In this document: positions 9,196-18,295 of the stretch, piece after piece | How positions within the stretch are numbered: position 1 is the first letter of the stretch | Layout: the number at the start of each line of letters is the position of its first letter | Assembly (NCBI GenBank): GCA_964505555.1 | Contig: CAZDIO010000134.1 | Span: 1 to 64,000 of the forward strand | Direction of reading: 5' to 3' | DNA: 64,000 bases | Origin: CAZDIO01 sp964505555 | GTDB taxonomy: Bacteria; Bdellovibrionota_C; UBA2361; SZUA-149; CAZDIO01 | Translations under genes and position numbers: made by a program | Notes under the pieces: generated by a model | Database searches by the model: none | The model's input: the letters and a program-made list of their open reading frames with translations, nothing else | Told to the model about the DNA's origin: nothing

Positions 9196-9462
9196 ATGTT
9201 AAGAAGGTTAGTATTCGCAATTGCTTTTGCTTCAGTGATGTTTATGACTGGAGAAGCACAGGCAGTTGTCGACTGTAACGGTTCATGTGATGCCGGAAAA
9301 GTTATGGTAAGTTTTACTGATGGCGCAGATGGTGCCACCTGTGAATGCTTTGCCGAAAGCTCAAACAATACCGAAGTCGATCCATACGTTAGCGAGGGAG
9401 ATGAGAGTCCCAATGCTGAAGCTACTGATGGAAATGAGGGAGACGAGGGAGAGGGCGAGTAG
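9196..9462 (+). CDS. Small secreted cysteine-containing protein
   Basis: An 88-residue protein with a clear signal peptide (about residues 1-24, ending GEAQA) and a short mature part with four Cys (CNGSC and CEC) followed by a Glu/Asp/Asn-rich acidic tail. A perfect TAGGAGG site precedes ATG 9196. I do not recognise the family. It directly follows the PilX-like gene with a 49-base gap and a possible terminator after it, so it probably belongs to the pilin operon. The four cysteines could form two disulfides in the periplasm or outside the cell. Confidence 0.7.
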   Translation: MLRRLVFAIAFASVMFMTGEAQAVVDCNGSCDAGKVMVSFTDGADGATCECFAESSNNTEVDPYVSEGDESPNAEATDGNEGDEGEGE

Positions 9463-9504
9463 AAGGAAAGACGGATAGTAGGTTAGGTAAGGACATCTTT
9501 GAAA

Positions 9505-9540
9505 TGTGAGCATTCTTGTGCTCACAGGGAATTATTTTTT
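9505..9540 (+). terminator. Possible intrinsic terminator after the pilin operon
   Basis: An eight-base-pair stem (TGTGAGCA/TGCTCACA) with a six-base loop is followed within a few bases by a run of six T. It is modest in strength but well placed at the end of the operon. Confidence 0.45.
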
Positions 9541-9630
9541 AACGCAGAGGGTTCACAGGGTCGCAGAGGAATAATATATTGAATTATCCTCCTCTGTGCT
9601 CTCTGTGAACCCTCTGTGTTTTTCAAAAAA
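9535..9630. repeat. CACAGAG-family inverted repeat
   Basis: Long imperfect inverted repeat between the pilin operon and fliD. The left arm has GCAGAGGGTTCACAGGG and the right arm has the complement, CTGTGAACCCTCTG, flanked by A/T runs. It belongs with the elements at 29414, 48789 and 57283. Confidence 0.75.
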
Positions 9631-9693
9631 GAAGGCTTATAATCGCATAATTAACATCTTGTAATCCCTCAATTTAATCAAAGAGCTTTTTCA

Positions 9694-9721
9694 TAAAGAT
9701 TTAAGAAGATCCGGCCGATAG
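9694..9721 (+). promoter_or_regulatory. Sigma-28 (FliA) type promoter of fliD
   Basis: TAAAGATT (9694-9701) and GCCGATAG (9714-9721) match the two boxes of FliA promoters (TAAAGTTT and GCCGATAA). The spacer after TAAA is 16 bases, one more than the usual 15. The site is 35 bases upstream of the fliD ATG, as expected for a late flagellar gene. Confidence 0.65.
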
Positions 9722-9755
9722 GAGATCTAAGATTCACCTATAAAGAGCAAGGATT

Positions 9756-11150
9756 ATGGCTGGCGAATTTAGTTTTCCAGGGATTGGAAGCAGTATCGAT
9801 GGGCTTGCCCTTGCAAAAGCCACGTTTGACCAACTTACCCTCGTCAATGTTATTCACCGAAAAAACGTTAGTAACCTCAAATCTGAAAACTCCTCACTTG
9901 AAAAACTGCGTACCTTTCTCTTAGATATCTCCTCTTCACTGGATTCTTCACGCTCGGCAAATGGTGGAGTTTCTGGTGCGAAAAAAGCAGTAAGTGCTGA
10001 TCCAAAGATAGCTACGGCGATCAGTGATACGAGTGCTGCGGAGGGCTCATTTACCGTTACGGTTAATTCTCTCGCCGCTTCCGCTACGGGATCTTTTAAC
10101 AGAAGTTACTCTGCAAAGAATGATTTTGTCATTAGTGATCCAAGTCAAGCTGGCGATCTTCAGTTTTCTGTTGGAACAGGGGACTCGGCAACATCATTTA
10201 GTGTCAGTGTTGATGAGTCTACTACCGTAGACTCATTGGTAAGTGAGTTTAATTCAAAGGCAGGAGGAAAGGCCAGTGCTAGCGTGGTAAACGTTGGCAC
10301 AGAAGCAAGCCCAAGTTATAGAATTGCATTTAGTTCACGTGAGGCTGGCACAGAGAAAGGAAGTATCGCGATTACTCCCACCAATGCGGCGCTTCTTGAT
10401 CCTACCGCTTTAGGAGGAACGACTCTGAATCAAGCAACCAATGCGGTGATTCAAATAAGTGGAATTTCTGGAACCATTGAACGCGCTTCAAATACGGTAA
10501 GTGATATTATCTCCGGGGTAACGATTCAACTTACTGGCACAGGGACAACCTCGATCGCAGTGCAGAACGATGCAGAGGCATCGGTTGGAAAACTTGAAAG
10601 TTTTGTTTCTGCGTTTAACAAGTTAGCTGCGTTTCTTAATACCGAGGATAAGGTAACAAGCTCTAAAGAAGAGGGGGAGCAGGTCAATATTTACGGCGCG
10701 CTTGCTAAAACAGGAGTAGATGATCAGGCACTCTCCTCGCTTCGCTCTGCAATTTCTCAATCACGCTCAAAAGGAGGAGAGCTCTCTCTTGCGGCAATTG
10801 GGGTATCGACCCAACGCAATGGAACGCTGGCTATTGATCAGAAAAAATTTGAAGAAGCATTTCAAGCAAATCCAAATGCCGTCAATGAGGTGATTAGTAG
10901 TCTTGCTGATAAAGTTTCTGGGGTTGAGGGAGTAGTTCATCAGTTTGCAGGTTTTGGATTGCAAATCGACCAACAGATCAAGGGAAATGAATCGCACGTA
11001 GCGAAACTTGAAGAGAAAATCTCAAATGTCGAACGCAATGCAAGAACCCGAGAAGAAGGAGTGAGAAGACAGTTTACCAGTTTAGATCGGCTCTTTGCTA
11101 AACTCCAAGCAGCATCGAGCTATTTAAGTAGTATTTTGAAAGTGGAGTAG
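9756..11150 (+). CDS. fliD: Flagellar hook-associated protein 2 (filament cap), copy 1
   Basis: FliD forms the oligomeric cap at the filament tip that folds exported flagellin. This 464-residue protein has the N-terminal FliD pattern (FPGIGSSIDGLALAKATFDQL), a central beta-rich Ser/Thr/Ala region with ISGISGTIERASNTVSDIISGV, and a C-terminal FliD domain ending in coiled coil. An AAGGA site lies just before ATG 9756, and a FliA-like promoter lies upstream. Exported flagellar proteins lack a cleavable signal peptide, and none is seen. The next gene is a clear paralogue, so one of the two may be a specialised cap or a functional fliD with a divergent copy. Confidence 0.93.
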   Translation: MAGEFSFPGIGSSIDGLALAKATFDQLTLVNVIHRKNVSNLKSENSSLEKLRTFLLDISSSLDSSRSANGGVSGAKKAVSADPKIATAISDTSAAEGSFTVTVNSLAASATGSFNRSYSAKNDFVISDPSQAGDLQFSVGTGDSATSFSVSVDESTTVDSLVSEFNSKAGGKASASVVNVGTEASPSYRIAFSSREAGTEKGSIAITPTNAALLDPTALGGTTLNQATNAVIQISGISGTIERASNTVSDIISGVTIQLTGTGTTSIAVQNDAEASVGKLESFVSAFNKLAAFLNTEDKVTSSKEEGEQVNIYGALAKTGVDDQALSSLRSAISQSRSKGGELSLAAIGVSTQRNGTLAIDQKKFEEAFQANPNAVNEVISSLADKVSGVEGVVHQFAGFGLQIDQQIKGNESHVAKLEEKISNVERNARTREEGVRRQFTSLDRLFAKLQAASSYLSSILKVE

Positions 11151-11245
11151 TCTCGACACAGGTTCTGGAGTCGGACAAGTAGTACAAAACGCTTTTGCTA
11201 AGGATGGCGAGGCGGGCAGTAAAAGATAACAGGGAGGTTTCTGTA

Positions 11246-12652
11246 GTGGCGACGGTGCAGTTTTCCGGACTTGCTTCCGGTATCGATTCACAAAGTCTGA
11301 TTGATGCCATCATTGAGGCACGAGAGGCGGTAAATAGAAGCCGTCGATCGGAGATCGAATATCTTCAGGGGGAAAATGACTCCCTCGAAGAATTACGAAC
11401 CAAACTCATCGCGCTCCATGATCTGGTTGATCAGTTTCGTACATCAAACGGCGGGGGAGTTACTAAGAAAGCAACAAGTTCCTCCTCTACCGTGGCAACA
11501 GCGGTAGCAGGATCGACCGCCTCAAATGCATCACTGACCCTCACCTCCACCGCCTTAGCAAGAACGGCAACAGGCTCTATTTATCATGGTGCAGCTACGT
11601 ACACTGCTACAAGTAGTGTGTTTGACGCAACGGCTACAGGAACGGGGGAGATTACGATCCTCGTTGGCACGGGCTCAAATCAGGTAACCATTACAGCAAG
11701 TTCAATAGGGGCAACGACTACGGTTCAAGAAGTTGTTGATAAGATCAATAATGATAGTGATGCATCGGGAAAAATCGTTGCTACTGCAGTAAACGTCGGA
11801 ACCTCCTCTAATCCAAGCTACAAAATCGCTCTCACCGGGCAACAAGCGGGAACAGATCTTGGTACTGTAGCAGTATCTTTTGGTGGGCTCAGTGGAAGTA
11901 TCGCCTATGATAACTCTGCCCAAGCTACCAATGCGTCGTTTACTATTGCAGGGATTAACGGGACGATTACCCGGGCCACAAATAGCATTAGCGATGTTAT
12001 TCCAGGAATGACCTTTCAGCTGCTGAGCGCTGGAACGGCAACGATCACGGTTGGAGATGATGCTGACGGAACTCAGGAGAAAATTAGCCAGATCGTAGAG
12101 GCCTACAATGATGTTGTTGAATACATCAGCGAACACGACGAAATCACTCGGCAAGAAAACGGTCTTGGGGCAACAAACAGCTTTGGTTCGCTTGCAAAGA
12201 CAGATGTTGATGATGATTTTCTTTCTTATTTTCGCACCAATCTTTCGGCAGCGAGTGCTTCAAGCGGTAGTGCTGTGACAGCGTTTTCGGAGATGGGGCT
12301 TTCAACAAATCGTGATGGCACCTTGGCCTTTGATGAAGAGGCGTTTCAGATCGCCATGGGTGATGACAGCGCTGGGGTTGGAGAGGTGTTGGTTGATTTT
12401 GCTGATAGTGTTGCCGGTGTTTCAGGGACGATTTATCAGTTTACAAAGATACAAGGTTTTATTGACAATGCGATTGATGCAAATAACGATAAAATTAATA
12501 ATCTCGGCGATGCGATAGAAAGAGTAGAGAGAGCGTCTCGTGCCTTGCGAGAGAATCTTCAAGGCCAATTTTCTCGGCTTGAGGCTCTTAGTGCCGAGTT
12601 ACAGAGCACTCAGGCAACCCTTACCGGTATACTTGCCGGCCTTAATGCATAA
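11246..12652 (+). CDS. fliD: Flagellar hook-associated protein 2 (filament cap), copy 2
   Basis: A second FliD-type protein of about 468 residues, beginning VQFSGLASGIDSQSLIDAI and carrying INGTITRATNSISDVIPGMTF, which aligns directly with the first copy's ISGTIERASNTVSDIISGV. GT(E/S)xxPSYxIA is also shared, so the two arose by tandem duplication or a close equivalent. The frame opens at a TTG (11195), but I chose the GTG at 11246: a GGGAGG site ends eight bases upstream, and the N-terminus then aligns with copy 1. Presumably it caps a filament or contributes to a mixed cap. No separate late promoter was found in the 95-base gap, so it is likely co-transcribed. Confidence 0.9.
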   Translation: MATVQFSGLASGIDSQSLIDAIIEAREAVNRSRRSEIEYLQGENDSLEELRTKLIALHDLVDQFRTSNGGGVTKKATSSSSTVATAVAGSTASNASLTLTSTALARTATGSIYHGAATYTATSSVFDATATGTGEITILVGTGSNQVTITASSIGATTTVQEVVDKINNDSDASGKIVATAVNVGTSSNPSYKIALTGQQAGTDLGTVAVSFGGLSGSIAYDNSAQATNASFTIAGINGTITRATNSISDVIPGMTFQLLSAGTATITVGDDADGTQEKISQIVEAYNDVVEYISEHDEITRQENGLGATNSFGSLAKTDVDDDFLSYFRTNLSAASASSGSAVTAFSEMGLSTNRDGTLAFDEEAFQIAMGDDSAGVGEVLVDFADSVAGVSGTIYQFTKIQGFIDNAIDANNDKINNLGDAIERVERASRALRENLQGQFSRLEALSAELQSTQATLTGILAGLNA

Positions 12653-12709
12653 TAGATAGCCAGAAAGCTTTATAGTTAAAGGCCTTAGCGCAGTTTTCTT
12701 TAAGTTATA

Positions 12710-12737
12710 TAAACTAATGGAAAATCCCTTCCGTTAT
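12710..12737 (+). promoter_or_regulatory. Weak sigma-28-like promoter before fliS
   Basis: TAAA and TCCGTTAT are separated by 16 bases, the same spacing as the fliD site. The -10 box departs from consensus at the first base and elsewhere, so this is a tentative call. Confidence 0.35.
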
Positions 12738-12832
12738 CGGTGAAAACACCTAAAGGAGTGGCAAAAACCTTACGATGATTAACTAGGCGGTAAGCGGTAC
12801 TACAGAAACAAACAACGATAGATTTAGGTTTT

Positions 12833-13306
12833 ATGCAGAATAAGGTTGCTACGAAACAATACACATCTGTCCAGGTTTCAACAATTGATCGCGGCCGTTT
12901 GTTGTTGATGATGTATGATGGAGGTATCAATTTCTTAAAGCATGCAAAATCAGGGCTTGAAGAAAAAGATATCGTAAAGTTTTCCCGATTTCTCAGCAAG
13001 GGGCAGGCAATCGTTGGTGAGCTGCTCAACACGCTTGATTTCGAAAAAGGTGGAAATATCGCCAGGGAATTAGAACGTCTCTATGACTTTATGTTGTTCT
13101 ACCTAACAGAAGCAAATCTACAAAAAGACGCAAACAAAGTAGGTCGGGTGATTCGTCTTCTGGAAACAATTGCAGAAGCCTACCGCCAGATTATCTGCGG
13201 AGACCAAGGCGCACTCGAACGAGCTACCGAGGCGGCACAAGCACAAATCAAGGCAGAAACAAAAAGCGCGGATGAGGATACACGGCGGTTGAGTATCTCG
13301 CTTTAA
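12833..13306 (+). CDS. fliS: Flagellin export chaperone FliS
   Basis: FliS binds the C-terminus of unpolymerised flagellin in the cytoplasm and escorts it to the export gate. The 157-residue protein matches: a short N-terminal tail with Tyr (QYTSVQVSTIDRGRLLLMMYDGGINFL), four predicted helices (LLNTLDFEKGGNIARELERLYDFM, LLETIAEAYRQI) and an unusually long C-terminal tail compared with about 130 residues in most FliS. It follows the two fliD genes, the usual arrangement. The flagellin gene itself is not in the window. The ATG at 12833 has only a weak ribosome site. Confidence 0.92.
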   Translation: MQNKVATKQYTSVQVSTIDRGRLLLMMYDGGINFLKHAKSGLEEKDIVKFSRFLSKGQAIVGELLNTLDFEKGGNIARELERLYDFMLFYLTEANLQKDANKVGRVIRLLETIAEAYRQIICGDQGALERATEAAQAQIKAETKSADEDTRRLSISL

Positions 13307-13369
13307 GGTCGGTATCGATCCCTTCTTCTTATTCACAAAAAACATTGAACCTCTTACAAAGGGAACGCC

Positions 13370-13454
13370 CCTCCTGTCTTTGCGAGCGAAGCGCGGCAAT
13401 CTCCCAATTTCTTTTCTTAAGAGATTGCCGCGCTTCGCTCGCAAAGACAGGAGG
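13370..13454. repeat. Perfect 34-base inverted repeat (GCGAAGC family)
   Basis: The arms 13370-13403 and 13421-13454 are exact reverse complements, separated by 17 bases. They contain TTTGCGAGCGAAGC and GGCAATCTC, a motif seen in dispersed palindromic repeats of many proteobacterial genomes. The element fills most of the gap after fliS; it could form a hairpin or terminator, and a related copy lies at 58599. The rest of the 13307-13677 gap holds nothing I recognise. Confidence 0.9.
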
Positions 13455-13677
13455 GTTGCTCCGTCTTGAATAAGGCTTAGGATTGAATAAGAATATAAAT
13501 AAGTGGGTAGGGGAAGTTCACGTTCATGAATAACTGGGAATAATAGTGACTTTGCTGCTCCAAATATAGCCGCTCCCCTCCAACCCCCCACCCTTACTCA
13601 CCTTTCCCTGCCCCCTTATAAATTCCTGCGTCAATTGTCGGGCTTTTTGCATCATTAAAGGACCGGGAAAACCCTCA

Positions 13678-16512
13678 ATGGAAGAGGTAACAAACTCCTC
13701 GTTTATGATCGAAAAACCAAACGATAAAAAGAATCTCGTCGACCTTCAAACTCGAATGCGTTCGGAGTGGGATCGGCGTATTGATCATGATTACCGTTAC
13801 TGGATGAGTGATGGGGTAGAATCTGATCAGCTGATGTGGGAATCGGGGAAACGAGATCTTGAAATTCTCCTCAAAGGGCTTTCAAAAGAATCCCTACAAA
13901 CCCAGGTCGCGCTTGAAGTTGGATGTGGAGTAGGCCGGCTTCTTCGCGCCTCTGCAAATATCTTTAATCGCGTCATCGGTATTGATGTGTCTCAGAAGGC
14001 ATTGGAGCAAGCGCGTGACCTTCTTCAGGATCTCTCCAATGTAGAACTGATTCTTGGTAATGGAACGGATCTCTCAGCGGTAAATTCCTCCTCAGTTGAT
14101 TTCGTTTATTCGTTTGCGGCGTTAAGTAGCATGCCGGTTTCGGTTTTCGCCAGCTATCTTCGCGAGCTTGATCGTATTGTCAAAGTAGGTGGGTTACTTC
14201 GTTTGCAGATCTATCTTGGAAAGACACAAAACACGGTGTGTGAAGATAGTATCGCCATTAGAAGTTTTGAACCCGGATGTTTTGTCAATGCCGCGGAGGC
14301 TTGCGGATTTCGTGTTCAAGCTCTTGAGGAGCTTACCTTGCCCTTTAGTGTTTCTGATTATGACGCAGGTCTTGTGGCGAGTATTGTTTCGTTAAAAAAG
14401 GTTTCTGATACTGAGGTAACTCTTTCTCAAATTGAGCGATTGCTTTGTCCAGAGGGGGAAAAAATTGCTGATGAAAATTGGCCTGGTTCAGAAACCGAAT
14501 ACCTCATGGCGCTTGCACGAGCAAAGCAGCACCTTGAAGCAGGGAGAGTGGAAGAGGCAGAAGCAGCAAGCCGGTATGCACTCGAGTGCTATCAAGGTTC
14601 AAAAGAAGAAGTTCAAGAGATCCTTGGTCAGAGGACCGATATAACTGTTTTATCGGTTCCATCTTCTTCTGGAATATTTGAACGCAATATGGAGGTGATT
14701 CAAAGGAAGTTCCCCAGCCTCTTTGAGAAGATTACTCAATGTCCTAACAGTTCTTCTGAATATCATATCACTTCTTCAGCAAACGGGGATCCGGTGGTTT
14801 TCTTTCGTGGAACTGCGCTTGATCATGCGGAGAAGCCACGACAAGCTGCGCAGGTGTGGGCAGAACGAGTGCTTGCTTCACCGCTTGTAAAAGAAGCTCA
14901 TGCGTTAGTGGTCGCTGGATTTGCAAGTGGCTATCATCTAGAAAGTCTTGTTGAATTGAGTAGAAAACCACTCCACGTGCTTGAGCCAAATATCGGCACT
15001 TTAAAAACTTTACTTACTGTGCGCGACTGCAGAGCTGTATTATCGACCCTTCAAACAATTAGTACTACCCCGGCGGAATTTTTTACTCTCCTTGCAAGTG
15101 ATCAAACGCTCCAGAATGGAGAGTTTGTTGAGCACCCACAGACGAAAGCAGTTGCTTTAGAAGCGATCGCTGAGTTTCGTCGCGTTTTTTGGGGCGAGCG
15201 AGGATTGAGAGAACTTCGTCCCTCGATTGCAGTGGTTGGGCCGATGTATGGCGGGTCTCTGCCCATTGCGGGATATGTTGCCCGAGCATTAGGACATCTC
15301 AATCAACGGGTACATGGAATTGATGTCAGTTCTTTTCGAGATGGATTTTCAAATATCGAGCGGTATTTTAGAGAGAGGCGAAATACGGATCTTGTTCAAG
15401 GGCAGTATGTTGAGATGCTTTCTGAGTTAGTTTTGCAGAATGTAATTGAGAAAAAAATCGATATCGTGATTGCTCTCGCGCAAGCGCCACTTACGGGAAG
15501 AGTGCTTGAAGAGATGCGCAAGCGAGGGATCATTACCGTGATGTGGTTTGTTGAAGATTGTCGAAGATTTCTTGGATGGAAGGATCTCGCACGGTACTAT
15601 GACTATATGTTTCTTATTCAAAAAGGAGAATTTCCTCAGCTTGTTGAACAGGCGGGTGCGGGACGAGCGATTTATTTACCGGTAGGGTGCGATCCAGAAA
15701 TTCACCGTCCAGCTCGACTCACAGCAGAAGAGAATAAACGCTGGGGCTCTCAGGTCTCTTTTGTGGGTGCGGGGTACAATAATCGTCGGCATGTATTTGC
15801 AACGCTTGCTCAAAGAGATTTTAAGATTTGGGGAACGGAGTGGCCAACGTTTCCTCCATTTGACAGACTTCTTCAGGAGCAAGGTCGCCGACTTACTCCC
15901 GAAGAATATACAAAAATATTTAACGCTTCTACCATTAACCTAAACTTACACTCCTCCACCGAACGAGATGGGGTTGAGCCATTTGGTGATTTTGTAAACC
16001 CAAGAACGTTTGAACTCCAAGCTGCAGGAGCGTTTCAGCTTGTTGATAATAGGGAGTTACTCCCAGAGCTTTTTGTTCCCGGAAAAGAGGTTGCAACATT
16101 TTCTAGTACCGAAGAGCTTCATCAACGAATTGACTATTATCTTCAACGACCAGAGGAGAGAGCCGCGATAGTAGAAGCTGGAAGAAAACGAGCGCTAACC
16201 GATCACACCTATGAACGCCGGCTTCAAGCGCTTCTTGGCTATATCTATGCTGATAAGTATCGATACTTAAAAGAGCGGCAACAACAAAGTCCTTGGCCAG
16301 CGGTGTTAAACGCAAGTGCTGAGTTTCCCGAACTTCGCAACCGATTTGATACTGTTTATAAGCGAGGAGGGGAAACAAAACTTCAGGAGCTTGTAGATGA
16401 TATTCAAATCGGCAAAGGCTCGCTTTCCGATGTCGAGTTAAAACTCCTTTTTCTTCATCATATTAAGATGCAGGTAACGCATGTCAATAAATTACGACAA
16501 CAAGGCGAATAA
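13678..16512 (+). CDS. Methyltransferase / Maf-like / CgeB-type glycosyltransferase fusion
   Basis: A 944-residue, three-part cytoplasmic protein. Residues ~20-235 form a class I SAM methyltransferase (LEVGCGVGRLLRA, then GIDVS). Residues ~375-500 include VVAGFASGYHLESLVEL and LHVLEPN, which resemble the N-terminal part of the Maf (motility accessory factor) family that links flagellin to pseudaminic or related sugars. Residues ~510-890 form a CgeB-like glycosyltransferase with VGPMYGGSLP, VWFVEDCR-type features and FVNPRTFELQAAGAFQL near the C-terminus. The gene follows fliD-fliD-fliS and overlaps the GT9 gene by 32 bases. The inferred role is glycosylation and methylation of flagellin or its glycan. 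Start ATG 13678 has a distant AAAGGA; ATG 13705 is an alternative. Confidence 0.8.
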   Translation: MEEVTNSSFMIEKPNDKKNLVDLQTRMRSEWDRRIDHDYRYWMSDGVESDQLMWESGKRDLEILLKGLSKESLQTQVALEVGCGVGRLLRASANIFNRVIGIDVSQKALEQARDLLQDLSNVELILGNGTDLSAVNSSSVDFVYSFAALSSMPVSVFASYLRELDRIVKVGGLLRLQIYLGKTQNTVCEDSIAIRSFEPGCFVNAAEACGFRVQALEELTLPFSVSDYDAGLVASIVSLKKVSDTEVTLSQIERLLCPEGEKIADENWPGSETEYLMALARAKQHLEAGRVEEAEAASRYALECYQGSKEEVQEILGQRTDITVLSVPSSSGIFERNMEVIQRKFPSLFEKITQCPNSSSEYHITSSANGDPVVFFRGTALDHAEKPRQAAQVWAERVLASPLVKEAHALVVAGFASGYHLESLVELSRKPLHVLEPNIGTLKTLLTVRDCRAVLSTLQTISTTPAEFFTLLASDQTLQNGEFVEHPQTKAVALEAIAEFRRVFWGERGLRELRPSIAVVGPMYGGSLPIAGYVARALGHLNQRVHGIDVSSFRDGFSNIERYFRERRNTDLVQGQYVEMLSELVLQNVIEKKIDIVIALAQAPLTGRVLEEMRKRGIITVMWFVEDCRRFLGWKDLARYYDYMFLIQKGEFPQLVEQAGAGRAIYLPVGCDPEIHRPARLTAEENKRWGSQVSFVGAGYNNRRHVFATLAQRDFKIWGTEWPTFPPFDRLLQEQGRRLTPEEYTKIFNASTINLNLHSSTERDGVEPFGDFVNPRTFELQAAGAFQLVDNRELLPELFVPGKEVATFSSTEELHQRIDYYLQRPEERAAIVEAGRKRALTDHTYERRLQALLGYIYADKYRYLKERQQQSPWPAVLNASAEFPELRNRFDTVYKRGGETKLQELVDDIQIGKGSLSDVELKLLFLHHIKMQVTHVNKLRQQGE

Positions 16513-18208
16513 TATATTGCTCGTCGCGATCACTCGTCTTGGAGATCTTCTTCAAGCTTCGCCTACCATTGTGGGCTTGAAACGAGAGAATCCACAAGCA
16601 AAGATTACGGTTCTTGTAGATAAGACCTTTGCGCAGATCTGTTATGGGATTCCAGACATTGATGAGGTGTATGAGATTGACCTATCGATGCTGATTCGCT
16701 GTATGGAGCGAGAGAGTGAGGGGATTATTGATGCCTATCGGGTGGTTGAAACGGTGGTCAGTGATCTTCGTAAACAAAACTTTGATCTCGTCTTAAATAT
16801 CTCTTCTTCTGCCTATACGGCGGTGCTACTGCGGTTACTGAACATTAAAAATAGTCAGGGCTGGATCTCCGATGATCAAGGTCAACGACTTATTTCAAAC
16901 CCCTGGTCAGTGCTCTTTGCAGCATTTGTCTATCACTCAAACCGCGACTACAATTCAATTAACCTTGTAGATATTGTGCGTTGTTCTGCGGGAGTAAAGA
17001 ATCACCCGAAACGCTTAATTTATAACGTGCCTCAGAAAGCAAAGAGTTTCCCAGATGAATTTTTAAAAAGTGTTGGGCTAGATAAACAGAGTGGCCCACT
17101 GATCTGCGTGCAAGCAGGGGCCAGTCAGGAAAAACGACAGTGGTCAAAAGAGAAGTTTGCAAGTTTGCTTGAGCAACTGGTAACGAAACTCAATGCTCGT
17201 GTGATCCTTACCGGTTCTCCAAAAGAGTTGCCGTTGATTGATAGTATCTTGCGTCTCTACCATCATCCCCGGGTGCACAGTGTTGCAGGCCGAACAGATC
17301 TCGGACAATTAGCGGCGATACTGGAACGAGCCGATCTCCTTATTACTGGAGACACCGGGCCGATGCATCTGGCGGTGGCGGTAGGCACTCCGGTTGTAGC
17401 TCTCTTTCTTGCTTCAGCGTTGTGTTTTGAAACTGGGCCGTATGGAGAGGGAAATATTGTTATTCAACCACAGATTGCTTGTAATCCGTGTAATCCTAAC
17501 TATCCTTGTGCAAGGCCTGACTGTCATGAGCAGATCTCTCCTGAGCTTGTCACCTTTCTTACACAAAAGCGGCTTGAGATTTCGCAAGGAAGTGAACAGG
17601 CATTGAAGATTCCTCGCACGATCGCGGATCCCAATGAAGTAGCTATTTATCTAACAGCTTTTGATAAAGATAATTTTCTTGACTTTGTGCAGCTCAATCA
17701 GAGCGAGAAAGTAAGTGTTGGCGATGAAGAGAGAGCAAAGATTGCCTACCGGCAGCTGTGGAAGGAAGAATTTGGGGCGATTGCTAAAAAGGACAACGAA
17801 GAAAATGGGACTCTTCAACCCTCCTTAACCTCTCAACCCAAACTAACAAATACCTCCAAATTGCCAATACTTGATACCTGTCAATCAGGTCTTACAGAGG
17901 CGATTCGACTTACGGGTGAGGGGGTGAAGTTGATAAATGATCTTACGATGCTCATCCACGATCGCTCGAGCCCGCCAGCGAAGCTAGGCCTAATCAATAA
18001 AGGCCTAGAGGAAATAGATAGATCTCTCGAGGAGTTAGGGCTCTCCTATCCAGTTCTTGGGGCACTTACTCGGGTATTTATTCTTGAAAAAAGCAATATG
18101 CGTGGAGAAGATCCGCTGCTTTTAGCATCAGAAATGAAAGGACTCTACGAAATACTCCATCGGCGGAGTAGAAAATTTGGTGAACTCTTTGTGAGCGCAT
18201 CGCAATAA
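16481..18208 (+). CDS. GT9 (heptosyltransferase-like) glycosyltransferase with C-terminal extension
   Basis: Residues ~10-370 form an ADP-heptose:LPS heptosyltransferase-type GT9 domain: ILLVAITRLGDLLQASP at the N-terminus, CVQAGASQEKRQW in the middle and ITGDTGPMHLAVAVGTPVVALF, the family signature. A cysteine motif CNPC...C...C near residue 330 is common in this family. The remaining ~200 residues, to 575, are a linker and a helical domain not found in normal LPS heptosyltransferases (about 350 residues). Starting inside the upstream fusion gene (32-base overlap) implies coupled translation. Because it sits in a flagellar block, not an LPS cluster, I infer it extends a flagellar glycan. Confidence 0.85.
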   Translation: MSINYDNKANNILLVAITRLGDLLQASPTIVGLKRENPQAKITVLVDKTFAQICYGIPDIDEVYEIDLSMLIRCMERESEGIIDAYRVVETVVSDLRKQNFDLVLNISSSAYTAVLLRLLNIKNSQGWISDDQGQRLISNPWSVLFAAFVYHSNRDYNSINLVDIVRCSAGVKNHPKRLIYNVPQKAKSFPDEFLKSVGLDKQSGPLICVQAGASQEKRQWSKEKFASLLEQLVTKLNARVILTGSPKELPLIDSILRLYHHPRVHSVAGRTDLGQLAAILERADLLITGDTGPMHLAVAVGTPVVALFLASALCFETGPYGEGNIVIQPQIACNPCNPNYPCARPDCHEQISPELVTFLTQKRLEISQGSEQALKIPRTIADPNEVAIYLTAFDKDNFLDFVQLNQSEKVSVGDEERAKIAYRQLWKEEFGAIAKKDNEENGTLQPSLTSQPKLTNTSKLPILDTCQSGLTEAIRLTGEGVKLINDLTMLIHDRSSPPAKLGLINKGLEEIDRSLEELGLSYPVLGALTRVFILEKSNMRGEDPLLLASEMKGLYEILHRRSRKFGELFVSASQ

Positions 18209-18295
18209 GAAAGAAGAAGATCAGAAAGAGTTTGCAATGAAGAGTGTTATTTTGAACAACAACTTTGAAACGAAGAGCAAATAGGTAGTAACTCT

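Noticed and set aside
11702..12154. A 150-residue minus-strand frame inside the second fliD
   Set aside because: It lies wholly within a well-supported fliD gene and has no recognisable domain; it looks like a shadow of repetitive Ala/Thr codons.
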